A stretch of 64,000 bases of DNA from Flavobacteriales bacterium UBA1494 (GCA_905182175.1 CAJJAT010000008.1:62001-126000); one strand, 5' to 3'; numbered from the stretch's first letter, positions 29,153-38,906 are shown. The notes: generated from the letters alone by a model not told the origin. Program-made: numbers and translations.

Positions 29153-29160
29153 TATTTTTG
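29153..29160 (+). promoter_or_regulatory. Candidate -7 element of the DUF5606-pepF-purB unit
   Basis: TATTTTTG matches TAnnTTTG exactly and lies 25 bases before the ATG at 29186. A TTG at 29124-29126 is a possible -33 element, though the spacing is a little long. Confidence 0.5.
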
Positions 29161-29185
29161 GCATCTTTCAGAAAGAACTTAATTT

Positions 29186-29722
29186 ATGAACTTAACAGGA
29201 ATTATTTCAATCTCAGGTAAGCCGGGATTATCAAAAATTGTATCTCAAACCAGAACAGGTTTAATTGTTGAATCTTTAATCGACGGAAAAAGGACTCCGG
29301 TGCACGGTGCTGAAAGGGTTAGCTCTTTGGAAGACATTAGTATTTACACCTACGAAGAGGATGTTTTACTGAAAGATATTTTCCAGAAAATGTTTGACGA
29401 TTCAAAAGGAACTGCCGTTTTATCGCACAAATCGTCTACAAGTGAGTTGAGTACCTATTTAAAAACAATTCTGCCGAACTATGACTCAGAAAGAGTTTAT
29501 GCAAGTGACATTAAAAAACTAGTTCAATGGTACAACTTACTTCAGTCAAAAGACTTACTTACTGCGGAGGAAGATACTACGACAAGTTCAGCAACCGATA
29601 AAAAGCCAGAAAAAACAACAAAAGCCAAACCTCAACCAAAAGCAGCGATGGCTCCAAAAGGAGCAAGTTCTGCAGCAAAAGGAAAAAAAGCTGCACCTAA
29701 AGGAGCAGCGAAAGGAAGATAA
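29186..29722 (+). CDS. DUF5606 protein with basic Lys/Ala/Pro-rich tail
   Basis: The first 130 residues (starting MNLTGIISISGKPGLSKIV) match the conserved Bacteroidota family DUF5606, whose function is not established. From about residue 135 the chain becomes low-complexity, built of Lys, Ala, Pro and Gly, and ends KGAAKGR. Such tails resemble histone H1-like tails and could bind nucleic acid or another acidic surface. The gene is followed after 12 bases by pepF and looks like the first gene of a DUF5606-pepF-purB unit. Confidence 0.8.
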   Translation: MNLTGIISISGKPGLSKIVSQTRTGLIVESLIDGKRTPVHGAERVSSLEDISIYTYEEDVLLKDIFQKMFDDSKGTAVLSHKSSTSELSTYLKTILPNYDSERVYASDIKKLVQWYNLLQSKDLLTAEEDTTTSSATDKKPEKTTKAKPQPKAAMAPKGASSAAKGKKAAPKGAAKGR

Positions 29723-29734
29723 AATTTCAATTAT

Positions 29735-31450
29735 ATGAGCGTTACAGAAAAACCAAACCGAACTTTTGTAAATGCCGAATTGAGCTTTACTTGGGACAAC
29801 TTATCCCTCTACTTCGATCAATTGCTACACAAAAACATTACTTCCAAGCAGGATTTAATGCAATGGTTAAAACAACGGAGTGAGTTAAATGCAGTTCTTG
29901 AAGAAGAATTTGCCTGGCGGTATATTCGAATGAATATTGATACAACAGATTCCCAATTACAGGAAGAGTTTCAATATTTTGTAGAGCAAATAAACCCCAA
30001 AGTTGCACCATTTGAGAATAAACTGAACCAAAAGCTGCACGACTCAAAGCATAAGGAAGAGTTATCTGGAGACGGTTTTCCTCTTCTATTGCGGAGTGTT
30101 GCAAACCAAATTGAATTATTCAGAGAAGAAAATATTCCACTTTTTACAAAATTGGAGTCTGAATCTCAAAAATATGGTGCGATTTCAGCAGGAATGAGCA
30201 TCACATATAATGGGGAAGAATTCACACTACAGGCGGCATCAAAGTTTTTAAAACACACCAATAGATCTATTAGAGAAGAGGTTTACCACTTAATACAGAC
30301 CAGACGTTTTAAGGAGGTTGAACAACTAGACTCTCTTTTTGATGGCTTAATAGAATTAAGACAAAAAGTTGCAACCAATGCAGATTTCGAGAACTACCGA
30401 GATTATATGTTCAAATCAATGGAGCGATTTGACTATACCGCCTTAGACTGCGAGGATTTTCACCAATCTATTAAAACACATTTGGTTCCCCTACTGAATG
30501 AAGTAACCGACAAGCGCAAAGAAATGCTTGGCTTAGAGCAATTAAGACCTTGGGACTTAGGCGTTGATATTGGCTTACAAGAACCACTCAAACCATTTGA
30601 AAACGGAAAACAACTATTAGAAAAAACGATTGAATGTTTCGATACTATTGATCCTTTTTTTGGGGAATGTCTTCGTGAAATGAATCGTAGAAAACACCTT
30701 GACTTAGAATCGAAAAAAGGAAAAGCACCTGGCGGATTCAACTACCCGTTGTACGAGTCGGGTTACCCCTTCATTTACATGAATGCAGTTGGCTCATTTA
30801 GGGATGTTGTAACCATGATTCACGAAGGAGGTCACGCTGTACATTCGGTACTAAGCCACGAATTAGAACTAACTGATTTTAAAAGTCTAACTTCTGAAAT
30901 AGCAGAATTAGCTTCCATGAGTATGGAGCTAATTAGCATGGATAGTTGGCACGTGTTTTTTGATAATGAAGCAGATTTAAAACGGGCCAAACGAGACCAA
31001 CTAATGGACATTTTAGGCACTCTTCCTTGGGTGGCAACAATTGATAAATTCCAGCATTGGATTTACACCAATAAGAATCACTCCGTAAAAGATCGAAATG
31101 AATACTGGCTAGAATTATCCTCAGAGTTTAGTTCGGAACAGGTTGATTGGACAGGTTTAGAAAAGTTTAAAGCGAGTCAATGGCAACGCCAACTGCACTT
31201 ATACGAAGTGCCGTTTTACTACATTGAATATGGCATGGCACAATTAGGAGCCATTGCAATGTGGAGGAATTACAAAAAAGATCCGAAAAAGACTATACAA
31301 CAGTACAAAAACGCTCTTTCACTAGGCTATACCAAATCCATTGGTGAAATTTATGAAGCAGCGGGAGTAAAATTCGACTTCTCAAATGAATACGTTCAGG
31401 AATTGAGCCAATTTATTTACGAAGAACTACAACAAACATTTAACGATTAA
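29735..31450 (+). CDS. pepF: M3-family oligoendopeptidase
   Basis: This is a zinc metallopeptidase that cleaves short peptides in the cytoplasm. The zinc motif HEGGH is at residues 363-367, preceded by the long all-helical N-terminal domain of M3 oligoendopeptidases. A downstream SEIAELASMSMEL block supplies the third, glutamate ligand. At 571 residues and without a signal peptide, it matches PepF/M3 proteins of Bacteroidota. It sits 6 bases before purB and is probably co-transcribed with it and with the DUF5606 gene. Confidence 0.92.
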   Translation: MSVTEKPNRTFVNAELSFTWDNLSLYFDQLLHKNITSKQDLMQWLKQRSELNAVLEEEFAWRYIRMNIDTTDSQLQEEFQYFVEQINPKVAPFENKLNQKLHDSKHKEELSGDGFPLLLRSVANQIELFREENIPLFTKLESESQKYGAISAGMSITYNGEEFTLQAASKFLKHTNRSIREEVYHLIQTRRFKEVEQLDSLFDGLIELRQKVATNADFENYRDYMFKSMERFDYTALDCEDFHQSIKTHLVPLLNEVTDKRKEMLGLEQLRPWDLGVDIGLQEPLKPFENGKQLLEKTIECFDTIDPFFGECLREMNRRKHLDLESKKGKAPGGFNYPLYESGYPFIYMNAVGSFRDVVTMIHEGGHAVHSVLSHELELTDFKSLTSEIAELASMSMELISMDSWHVFFDNEADLKRAKRDQLMDILGTLPWVATIDKFQHWIYTNKNHSVKDRNEYWLELSSEFSSEQVDWTGLEKFKASQWQRQLHLYEVPFYYIEYGMAQLGAIAMWRNYKKDPKKTIQQYKNALSLGYTKSIGEIYEAAGVKFDFSNEYVQELSQFIYEELQQTFND

Positions 31451-31456
31451 TTACAG

Positions 31457-32806
31457 ATGAGTAATTCAGCATTGCACGCCATTTCACCGATTGACGGACG
31501 GTATGCTTCTAAAGTAAATTCACTTTCTCAGTATTTTTCTGAAGCAGCTCTAATTAAATATAGAGTTAGAGTTGAAGTAGAATATTATATTTCACTTAGC
31601 AAAGTTCTTCCACAGCTTGCTAATGTAACAGATGAGCACTATAAAGAATTGAGAAACATTTACATTCAATTTAATGATGCTGATGCTGAACGCGTAAAAG
31701 AAATAGAAAAAACTACAAATCATGACGTTAAGGCTGTTGAGTATTTCATAAAAGAAAAACTAGCAAGCACCGACTTAGAGGAGCGATTAGAATTCATACA
31801 CTTTGGACTAACTTCTCAAGACATTAACAATACAGCCATTCCCCTTTCGCTGCGAGATGCTATAGAAGATGTATTGTTAGTGGAGTTAAATGAAATAATT
31901 TCTGAATTAAATGCATTTGCTATGGAATGGAAAGATATTCCAATGCTAGCAAGAACACATGGCCAACCTGCATCCCCTACTAGATTAGGGAAGGAATTAA
32001 TGGTATTTGCCGATCGATTGAAAGAACAATACAATAGCCTAATTCGCGTTCCATTTTCTGCAAAATTTGGAGGTGCTACAGGTAATTTCAATGCTCACTT
32101 TGTAGCATACCCTGAGGTAAATTGGATTGAATTTGCCAACGAATTCGTTGATGACACACTTGGATTAACAAGGAGTCAAATTACAACTCAAGTTGAACAT
32201 TACGACAACTTAGCACAATTATTTGATGCTCTCAAAAGAATTAATACGATTCTGATAGATCTAAATAGGGACATTTGGACTTACATTTCGATGGAATACT
32301 TTAAACAGAAAATTAAAGAGGGCGAAATAGGTTCTTCTGCAATGCCACATAAAGTAAACCCAATAGATTTTGAAAATTCTGAAGGTAACTTGGGAATTGC
32401 TAATGCATTATTTGAGCACTTGTCCGGAAAATTGCCCATTAGTAGATTGCAAAGAGATTTAACTGATTCAACGGTAATGAGGAATGTCGGCGTGCCGATT
32501 GCCCATAGCCTCCTCGCCATAAAGTCTCTTCAAAAAGGAATGAACAAGCTGATTATTAATGAGGCTAAGATTAAAGCAGATTTAGATGATAATTGGGCAG
32601 TAGTTGCAGAAGCGATTCAGACAGTATTAAGACGAGAAAACTTTCCAAAACCATACGAAGCACTAAAAGAATTAACTCGTAAGAACGAGAAGGTAACAGA
32701 AAGTTCCATTTCAAATTTTATTGATGGACTGAATATTTCAGATAAAATTAAGGCAGAACTAAAATTAATTACCCCTTTCAATTATACCGGGATAGAATTA
32801 TTTTAA
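31457..32806 (+). CDS. purB: Adenylosuccinate lyase
   Basis: PurB performs two fumarate-releasing steps of purine synthesis: on SAICAR, and on adenylosuccinate to give AMP. The superfamily signature SSAMPHKVNPIDFEN contains the catalytic-loop serines. ISPIDGRYASK at the N-terminus and TSQDINNTA in the second conserved block are the E. coli-type PurB motifs. Length 449 is typical. It is the last gene of the unit; the 880 bases after it hold no intact gene. Confidence 0.97.
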   Translation: MSNSALHAISPIDGRYASKVNSLSQYFSEAALIKYRVRVEVEYYISLSKVLPQLANVTDEHYKELRNIYIQFNDADAERVKEIEKTTNHDVKAVEYFIKEKLASTDLEERLEFIHFGLTSQDINNTAIPLSLRDAIEDVLLVELNEIISELNAFAMEWKDIPMLARTHGQPASPTRLGKELMVFADRLKEQYNSLIRVPFSAKFGGATGNFNAHFVAYPEVNWIEFANEFVDDTLGLTRSQITTQVEHYDNLAQLFDALKRINTILIDLNRDIWTYISMEYFKQKIKEGEIGSSAMPHKVNPIDFENSEGNLGIANALFEHLSGKLPISRLQRDLTDSTVMRNVGVPIAHSLLAIKSLQKGMNKLIINEAKIKADLDDNWAVVAEAIQTVLRRENFPKPYEALKELTRKNEKVTESSISNFIDGLNISDKIKAELKLITPFNYTGIELF

Positions 32807-33283
32807 TCAAATAAGCAATCGGTCTTGTTCTATAAATTATCAGACTAGACTTTTATTCTTATTTTTTAACCCCGACACAGCCTCACTAAATATAGCAAAA
32901 CCATAGTTGGAGAAATACTGCTCATAAAAAATAGGCCTTTTATTGTCTAAAAAAGGCACACAGAATTCAACACCTAGTTAAATTTTGGTAATGCATTTTT
33001 AAATCGAAATTTTATAAAACCCACCCACAAAGACATAAATAGTTATATTCCTCTTGAGATTTGAATTTTTAGAAAACTGCAGGAAGGGCTGGATTTATTT
33101 TAGCTCTACTAGGAGAATCTAATTTCGGTAGAAAATTCACTAATACAGCTCTTGAGCCAACAACGGACAAAAATAATAATGTTATCCATTTTGAACTTGA
33201 CGTTAAACGAGGTAAAAGGAGCTTTTAATTGCCGTCACTTTGAAAGTTACTTGTTTTTTTTGAGGATGACACGAATGGCTAAA
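32807..33283. other. Non-coding or decayed stretch after purB
   Basis: No intact gene was found. A short hairpin (GCCTTTT with AAAAGGC near 32944-32965) lacks a T run on the plus strand. From about 33079 to 33228 one frame reads through 49 codons to a TAA, ending VKRGKRSF, and could be an eroded piece of the barrel-protein gene seen just downstream, but I cannot tie it to a family. Confidence 0.4.
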
Positions 33284-33526
33284 ACAAACACTATTTCTTC
33301 AATATAAAAAATTCATTTCCAATCCAAACCTGACCTGCCAAGTCGAGTATCAATACATTAGCAACCGCTATCATTTGTATTACACTATTTCAAAATAATT
33401 AATTTTATTTTTGAGTTTTCTCGTTCAGATTACCTTGGTGATCGAACATTCAGAAACAGCTCTATCAAAAATGTAAACATGGGTATTGCTTGTGATGTAA
33501 ACAACAATTTCCAACTTGGATTTTGA
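33284..33526 (+). pseudogene. Fragment of a decayed outer-membrane barrel protein gene
   Basis: Two adjacent reading frames give barrel-like strands. The first (33284 to about 33394) encodes NLTCQVEYQYISNRYHLYY. After a frame change near 33390 the second runs FEFSRSDYLGDRTFRN and ends DVNNNFQLGF before the TGA at 33524. A C-terminal phenylalanine after alternating residues is the usual outer-membrane assembly signal. There is no start codon in a sensible place, so this is read as a remnant. The ancestral function is unknown. Confidence 0.5.
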
Positions 33527-33579
33527 GCCAAGTTGGAGGTGAAATACACCATCCTTTCAGGATAATTCACCTCTCCAAC
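33511..33579 (+). repeat. Two overlapping hairpins sharing one arm
   Basis: CCAACTTGG (33511-33519) is perfectly complementary to CCAAGTTGG (33528-33536). The GTTGG of that second arm begins GTTGGAGGTGAA (33532-33543), which pairs with TTCACCT-CT-CCAAC (33566-33579) around an inner ATCCT/AGGAT hairpin. The two structures cannot form together. No T run follows, so it is not a standard terminator. Confidence 0.55.
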
Positions 33580-33689
33580 CCTCTCTTACTGCATTCGTAA
33601 AAGACTTTAATTAGCTCAAAGCGGGTTATCTCAAGTTTTATTTATGTTTTTAATTTCGTTAAATTCACGCAACAAAATTGCCCTATCGC

Positions 33690-36600
33690 ATGAAGAATAT
33701 TCCATTCATTGAGGACGCATTCGCTCAGGAGAAACTTTTGCAAGCGCTGCTTCAACCTTTAGTTAATGAGGTAGCAGAACAACAGCTGTACTTAAAGAAA
33801 ACAGATGAACTATTTACCTCCTATTTGGAAAGAATCAACAGAATTCAAAGCGTCAATAGTACTAGTAAGTACATAAACGAAACCAATTGGTTAAAAAAAG
33901 AACTCAATCAGCAATTAGAAACAGAGTTTCCTAAGAAAGAAGAAATTTCCATTTTCGACTTTTACACTGAATTTTTCGAAGTATTTGAAAATTTGACTAA
34001 CAATGTTGCTAAAAAGGTAACGGCAATACAAAAAGCTCAAAGATTTTCAATTCAGCCTCAGAATACTATTTCAATTCAGGTGCAGAAAGTTTTTAAACAA
34101 TTTTTCTTTTTTATTGGAACGTTCTCCATTCGCACTAAAAATTTATTTCAAAAAAAGAAATCGCCAATTGTTCGTTGGAAACAAACCATTCCTTTAAAGG
34201 CGATGCTTGAGCATCATCTCAAATATGATTTATCTCAAAAGAGTTTGCGTTTTTTCAATGAAATTCAAAAATTAAAATGTGATGCTCGAAATATAAAATG
34301 GAGGATAAACAAAGATATAAACCGTGAAGTTGCAGCACTTCTAGATAAAGAAGATATTGATTTTGAAGAATTAAAAGACCACTTGCGGACAATGGCTGAA
34401 CGCAAGCAAATCCAAGAGGTAATAGCCGATTTTGACAGAAAACTAAGCACATGGAAAGTAGACAATCAACAAAACATAACAGAGTCACTGATCCAATTTA
34501 ATGAAAGCATCGACCTAGTTGATACTCTTGAACTTCATGCTGATTTTTATTCAAACACTGCTCTTCAAACAAAAAGCAACACCGCTCAAGCTACATTTAA
34601 GCAAATACTGAATGGATGGCGAAATACTCAATATGCCCAAATAGACGATTTCCAAATAGACTTAGAGCTTTACCAATTAAAGTACAGTGGACTTACGCAG
34701 TATTTCCTTTTGGAAAACGGCTGTAAAAAAAGAGTTGCAAAGACAGTCACCGAATTTATTGACACTATCAAAATTCAATTAGAAGAGGTTATAAAAAAAG
34801 TAGAATCTGCTAAAAGTCCTTCAGAAATAAAAGAACTACTTATCTCTGAACGAATAAAACTGCACCACGAACTTAAAAACAAAAGTGTTCCTTTAGCAAT
34901 TACAGCCCTATACGAAAATAATTTCCCGAACCTAATTGAACGCATGGAAACTAAGATTCGTGCTCAATTATCCGTCATGAAGGATAAGCGTATCATTTAC
35001 AGCAAAGAAACCTATGACGCTCCTATTCCTAAATCAAACCTGAGCCACTTTAATCCAAAAGAGCTAGTTGAAGTTGACTTAATTGGTCCATTTTCAAATA
35101 AACTATTCCAGTTAAAAACAGCATTAAATGAAAAACTGAGTAGCACAGAAATAGGGCTAAATGATTTAGTGGGTATAGTAGACTACAATCTAGATGCAGC
35201 GACCAATTCAGTTGATGGAGAGCTTGCTTTAGATGAAATTAAGGCCATTGCAAAAGAGGGATTGGAAAGAGCATGCGCCAGAACAGGGGCATTAGCAGAC
35301 GATTTAGGTGGTATTTCAGTAATCATTGGTGTACATCTAAAAAAAGAGATCGATAAATTAAACGTAGGCCTTCTCGGGTTAACAAATAACGAGAACATTA
35401 CCAACCTTAGAATAAAACTTGCTAAGGCAAAGGCCATAGAGAAAACAGAACAATATAGGAGAGAGCTTTTCTCTAAAGTGCGAAATTTCGTACCCATTGC
35501 CTTGCGTTTTGGCCAACAAAAATGGAGTAAATTATTACTTTACAGTCGTGCCATTCAAGAGCGCATTGGAATAATAGAGCCCAACACCGAATTAACAACA
35601 GCACTTTCTGACTTTCTTTCGCATTCTGAAAAAGCCATTCAAAAATTACCTTATGTGTACAGAAGACTCTACGAAATAAAGCCACTCGAGGAGGACGGGT
35701 TTTTTGAAGGAAGGATCAAAGAGTCGGCCAAACTGGAGGAAGCATTTAGTCATTGGAATGAGTCCAATGTTTCATCGGCGGTTATTGTAGGTGAGAAAGG
35801 TAGTGGGGCAAGTAGTTTACTAAACAAGTTTGTAAAAAGCCACAACGATTCAAATATTACTCGTCATAAAATGACCACTTCGGCTTGCACTGCAGATGAG
35901 TTCTTCCTGTTTTTTGATACTTTATTTGAAGATGATGAATTAGGAGACTTCGACGGCACTGTTAACTTTTTAAACAAGGGCAGAAAACGAATCATAATTT
36001 TAGAAGATATCCAACATTTTTATCTTAAAAAGTCAAACGGATTTGAGGCGATTAATCTACTTCTTGAATTGATTTCTCAAACTGCAAAAAACGTTTTTTG
36101 GTTAGTCGGAATTAGTACCTTCTCGTGGAATTATTTTGAAAAAACAATCGCCATTGAAAGATTCATTCGCCACAAAATTATACTTAGTCGGCTAAACGAG
36201 GAACAAATTGTAAAGCTAATTATGAAAAGACATAGAGTGAGTGGGTATAACTTGAAATTCGATGAAAATCAATTACGAAGAAAAGATTTATTTACCTTAC
36301 TCAGAAAAACAACAGACAACAGTCAAGAGGGCCTAAAAAGAACATTTTTTACTGAACTTAATAGCTTTGCACAAAGTAATATTAGTTTAGCCTTGTTGTA
36401 TTGGTTGCACTCTGTAATTTCATTTGAAAACAACACAGTAGTTATTGGAAAAATTAAAAATATCAAATTTGATTTTTTAACCTCACTTGATGCGACTAGT
36501 ATTTTTACATTACATAGTTTACTTCTGCACGACACCCTGAGCTTAAAAGAACATGCAGAGGTTTTTTCCCAGGCTGAAAAACAGAGTAGAATGACTTTAA

Positions 36601-36713
36601 TGGTATTAGAGGATAGCGGAATTCTAATCTTCCGAAATGGAGAGTACACAATAAACCAACTAATATATCGCCAAGTAGTTACTGTTCTAAGAAATAAAAA
36701 CCTCATACACTAA
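33690..36713 (+). CDS. Large coiled-coil/P-loop NTPase-like protein coupled to an MscS channel
   Basis: I do not recognise a named family. The open frame extends to a TTG at 33678, but the ATG at 33690 (protein starting MKNIPFIEDAF) is the better start, giving 1,007 residues. Residues 1-680 are highly charged and helical, probably with coiled coils, and contain one short hydrophobic patch. An AAA/ORC-like domain follows: Walker A-like GEKGSGASS at 701-709 with alanine where the lysine should be (707), Walker B-like RIIILEDI with acidic residues at 772-773, and a sensor-like FWLVGISTFSW. The last 70 residues look like a winged helix. The stop overlaps the MscS start (TAATG), so the two are probably made together. 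Confidence 0.7.
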   Translation: MKNIPFIEDAFAQEKLLQALLQPLVNEVAEQQLYLKKTDELFTSYLERINRIQSVNSTSKYINETNWLKKELNQQLETEFPKKEEISIFDFYTEFFEVFENLTNNVAKKVTAIQKAQRFSIQPQNTISIQVQKVFKQFFFFIGTFSIRTKNLFQKKKSPIVRWKQTIPLKAMLEHHLKYDLSQKSLRFFNEIQKLKCDARNIKWRINKDINREVAALLDKEDIDFEELKDHLRTMAERKQIQEVIADFDRKLSTWKVDNQQNITESLIQFNESIDLVDTLELHADFYSNTALQTKSNTAQATFKQILNGWRNTQYAQIDDFQIDLELYQLKYSGLTQYFLLENGCKKRVAKTVTEFIDTIKIQLEEVIKKVESAKSPSEIKELLISERIKLHHELKNKSVPLAITALYENNFPNLIERMETKIRAQLSVMKDKRIIYSKETYDAPIPKSNLSHFNPKELVEVDLIGPFSNKLFQLKTALNEKLSSTEIGLNDLVGIVDYNLDAATNSVDGELALDEIKAIAKEGLERACARTGALADDLGGISVIIGVHLKKEIDKLNVGLLGLTNNENITNLRIKLAKAKAIEKTEQYRRELFSKVRNFVPIALRFGQQKWSKLLLYSRAIQERIGIIEPNTELTTALSDFLSHSEKAIQKLPYVYRRLYEIKPLEEDGFFEGRIKESAKLEEAFSHWNESNVSSAVIVGEKGSGASSLLNKFVKSHNDSNITRHKMTTSACTADEFFLFFDTLFEDDELGDFDGTVNFLNKGRKRIIILEDIQHFYLKKSNGFEAINLLLELISQTAKNVFWLVGISTFSWNYFEKTIAIERFIRHKIILSRLNEEQIVKLIMKRHRVSGYNLKFDENQLRRKDLFTLLRKTTDNSQEGLKRTFFTELNSFAQSNISLALLYWLHSVISFENNTVVIGKIKNIKFDFLTSLDATSIFTLHSLLLHDTLSLKEHAEVFSQAEKQSRMTLMVLEDSGILIFRNGEYTINQLIYRQVVTVLRNKNLIH

Positions 36714-37819
36714 TGAAAAAAATAGCACTATTACTTGTATTTATAAGTTTTGGCTTTAGCATGCAATGCCAAGATTCATTAACTGCGGTTGAAGACTTAC
36801 CAGATCCACTCTACATTGGATATGTAATTGTGAAAGAGGAGATTAAAAACGATACAACTCAAATTGATTCTACAAAAGAAGTCCCAAAAGAAACAAAAAA
36901 AGTTGCTGTTTTAAACACTCAACGGATGATTACCTTCGATACCGCTAAAGTGCTTATTGAAGGAGAAACTAGAATAACGAATGGATTAATTCCCCCTCTT
37001 CTTCCTAAAACGGAAACAAAAAAGAGAGAAACCGTTGTACCTTTAGGTGATGTTATCGCCTTTAGTAGCATTTTCTGGTCTTTAATAATACTGATTGGAA
37101 CTTATTTTTTTATCAAGATATTAGTTACAATCATCGAACGTTTTGCAGAAAAAAGCACCAACTATAGAATTACACTTAAAAGTTTATCTCCGTTTGTGAG
37201 AATTATAGGTTGGATGGTAGCTATTATTTGGATTATTGAGGGAGTTTTTGAATTGTCAAATGATAAACTTTTTGCCTTTTTAGCCTCTGCAGGTTTGGCT
37301 GTTGGTTTTGCGTCGCAAGATATTTTGAAAAATATTTTTGGAGGAATTATGATCCTATTTGACAAACCTTTTCAAGTAGGCGACAAAATTGAAGTTGGCG
37401 CTATTTATGGCGAGGTAAAAGAAATAGGATTGCGGTCTACCAGAATTCTTACCAAAGATGACTCCCTCGTTTCATTGCCAAATGCCGAAGTGGTAAACAG
37501 TGCAGTTTCCAACTCAAATAATGGTGAAGCAAATTGCCAAGTTGTTGCAGAAATTTATTTACCTATAGATACAGATACAAATGCAGCGCGGCTAATCGCA
37601 ACTGAAGCAGCTCAAGTTTCTCGATTTACTTATCTAAACAAACCAATAACTGTCTTATTTTTTAATGAGGTAAAAGAAGACCGCAGTTATTATAAAATGA
37701 GAGTAAAAGCATATGTTTCTGACATAAGAAATGAATTTGCTTTTAAAAGCGACATGACGGAGATTATTATGAAGGAGTTTTTAAAACAAAGTATTTTCAA
37801 GAAACAAGACGTTCAATAA
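36713..37819 (+). CDS. MscS-family mechanosensitive ion channel
   Basis: The pore-lining helix and beta-domain signature (ASAGLAVGFASQDILKN, then FDKPFQVGDKIEVG and LPNAEVVNS) identify a small-conductance mechanosensitive channel. A signal-like N-terminus (residues 1-19) is followed by an extended polar region with many Lys, Thr and Glu residues to about residue 115, then roughly three membrane segments. The polar N-terminal domain is longer than in E. coli MscS and may be periplasmic. Translation is coupled to the preceding P-loop protein by a TAATG overlap, which suggests that protein controls or senses the channel. That functional link is inference. Confidence 0.9.
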   Translation: MKKIALLLVFISFGFSMQCQDSLTAVEDLPDPLYIGYVIVKEEIKNDTTQIDSTKEVPKETKKVAVLNTQRMITFDTAKVLIEGETRITNGLIPPLLPKTETKKRETVVPLGDVIAFSSIFWSLIILIGTYFFIKILVTIIERFAEKSTNYRITLKSLSPFVRIIGWMVAIIWIIEGVFELSNDKLFAFLASAGLAVGFASQDILKNIFGGIMILFDKPFQVGDKIEVGAIYGEVKEIGLRSTRILTKDDSLVSLPNAEVVNSAVSNSNNGEANCQVVAEIYLPIDTDTNAARLIATEAAQVSRFTYLNKPITVLFFNEVKEDRSYYKMRVKAYVSDIRNEFAFKSDMTEIIMKEFLKQSIFKKQDVQ

Positions 37820-38056
37820 ATAACCTGACATGTGCATTAATCTTAACAAATCCTTAGTTGCAGAAGTAAATTTTAGCAATTTCTCTGAATTCACTCAATT
37901 TATAGAAACTACAAAACAAGTTCCGAGGACACTTCTAAAAACAAAAACGTTATGCAGTTAGAAATTTACAGTTAAAGCGAAGAAAGTATTAGGCAAAAAA
38001 GGGAACAAAAGTATTGCCAAGTTATTAGAACTAAGGAAAGGGCTAATTAGTTAAAC
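37820..38056. other. Intergenic sequence before the corA remnant
   Basis: Only short open segments are present. One of 41 codons starts at ATG 37850, and the following frame contains a lysine-rich stretch (KKVLGKKGNKSIAK). They may be the eroded 5' end of the corA gene or another lost gene; nothing recognisable was found. Confidence 0.4.
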
Positions 38057-38906
38057 ATTGACGGCCTGCACAACATTGATCTCATCAATTAGATTGGGAG
38101 AGCATATAAGCTGAGTTCATTTTTACTGGAGGATGTATTGCATGCAGAACAACGACCAAAACTGAAGGTTTTTAGAGATTATATTTCTTCATGATTAAAA
38201 TGTTTCACGTCAATCCAGATGGTGAATTAGAATATGAGCACATTAGTTTTGTTTTAGCAAACGAAAGCGTTATTTCTTTCAAAAAAGACCAAAAGACGTA
38301 TTTGATTTAATTTGTGATCGTTTAATTAAATCTCATTGAAAAATTCGCAAAAAAGGGGCAGAATATTTATTCTATCGTTTTATCGACACCATTGTAGAAC
38401 GCTGTTTTATTGTCCTGGATAGAATTTCCTACAAGATAGAGCAGTTAGAGGGTGAGGTAATGGAGGATCTGAGTACTAAAACCTTACATAAATTACAAAG
38501 TATTCGGAAAAAGCTCAGCTATTTGAGACGATCCATTTACCCGTTGCGTTAATCCATCAATATCATTTTTAAAAGTGAACGCCCTTTGTTTAAAACCGAA
38601 ACAGAGCGCTACCTTATGGACGTTTATGATCGTACGGTTAAAGTAATAGAGTCTATATAGACCTGCCATGACTTGCAAAGTGGTATTATGGATTTACATA
38701 AGAATACTGCTAGCAATAGAATGAAAGGGATAACCATTATGAGTACGATCTTTATATCACTAGCATTTATTGCCTGAATTTATGAAATGGATTTTCAAAA
38801 TATGCCTGAATTAGAAACCAAATGGCCTTACCCGTCGGTTTATGTTTTCATTGTTATTCTAGCTATTTTGATGTTAATTTTGTTCGGTAAGAATAAGTGG
38901 CTCTAA
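38057..38906 (+). pseudogene. corA: Decayed CorA-type magnesium transporter gene
   Basis: Conceptual translation across frames recovers the CorA order: DGLHNIDLIN, then LEDVLHAEQRPKLKVF, a HVNPDGELEYEHISFVLAN block, KKGAEYLFYRFIDTIVE, a coiled helix with QLEGEVMEDL, and the C-terminal membrane region MSTIFISLAFIA followed by IYEMDFQNMPELETKW. The usual GMN pore motif is altered to EMD. At least five in-frame stops occur (after LIN, before KIRKKG, after YPLR, after VIESI, and TGA inside the FIA-IYEM junction), plus two frame changes near 38190 and 38290. It cannot make a working transporter. The 5' end is not recognisable. Confidence 0.85.

Noticed and set aside
32944-32965. Hairpin downstream of purB as a terminator
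   Set aside because: The T run is on the wrong strand for purB, and no gene ends there on the minus strand.
33678-33689. TTG start for the P-loop protein
   Set aside because: An ATG four codons downstream gives the same protein and is the more usual start.
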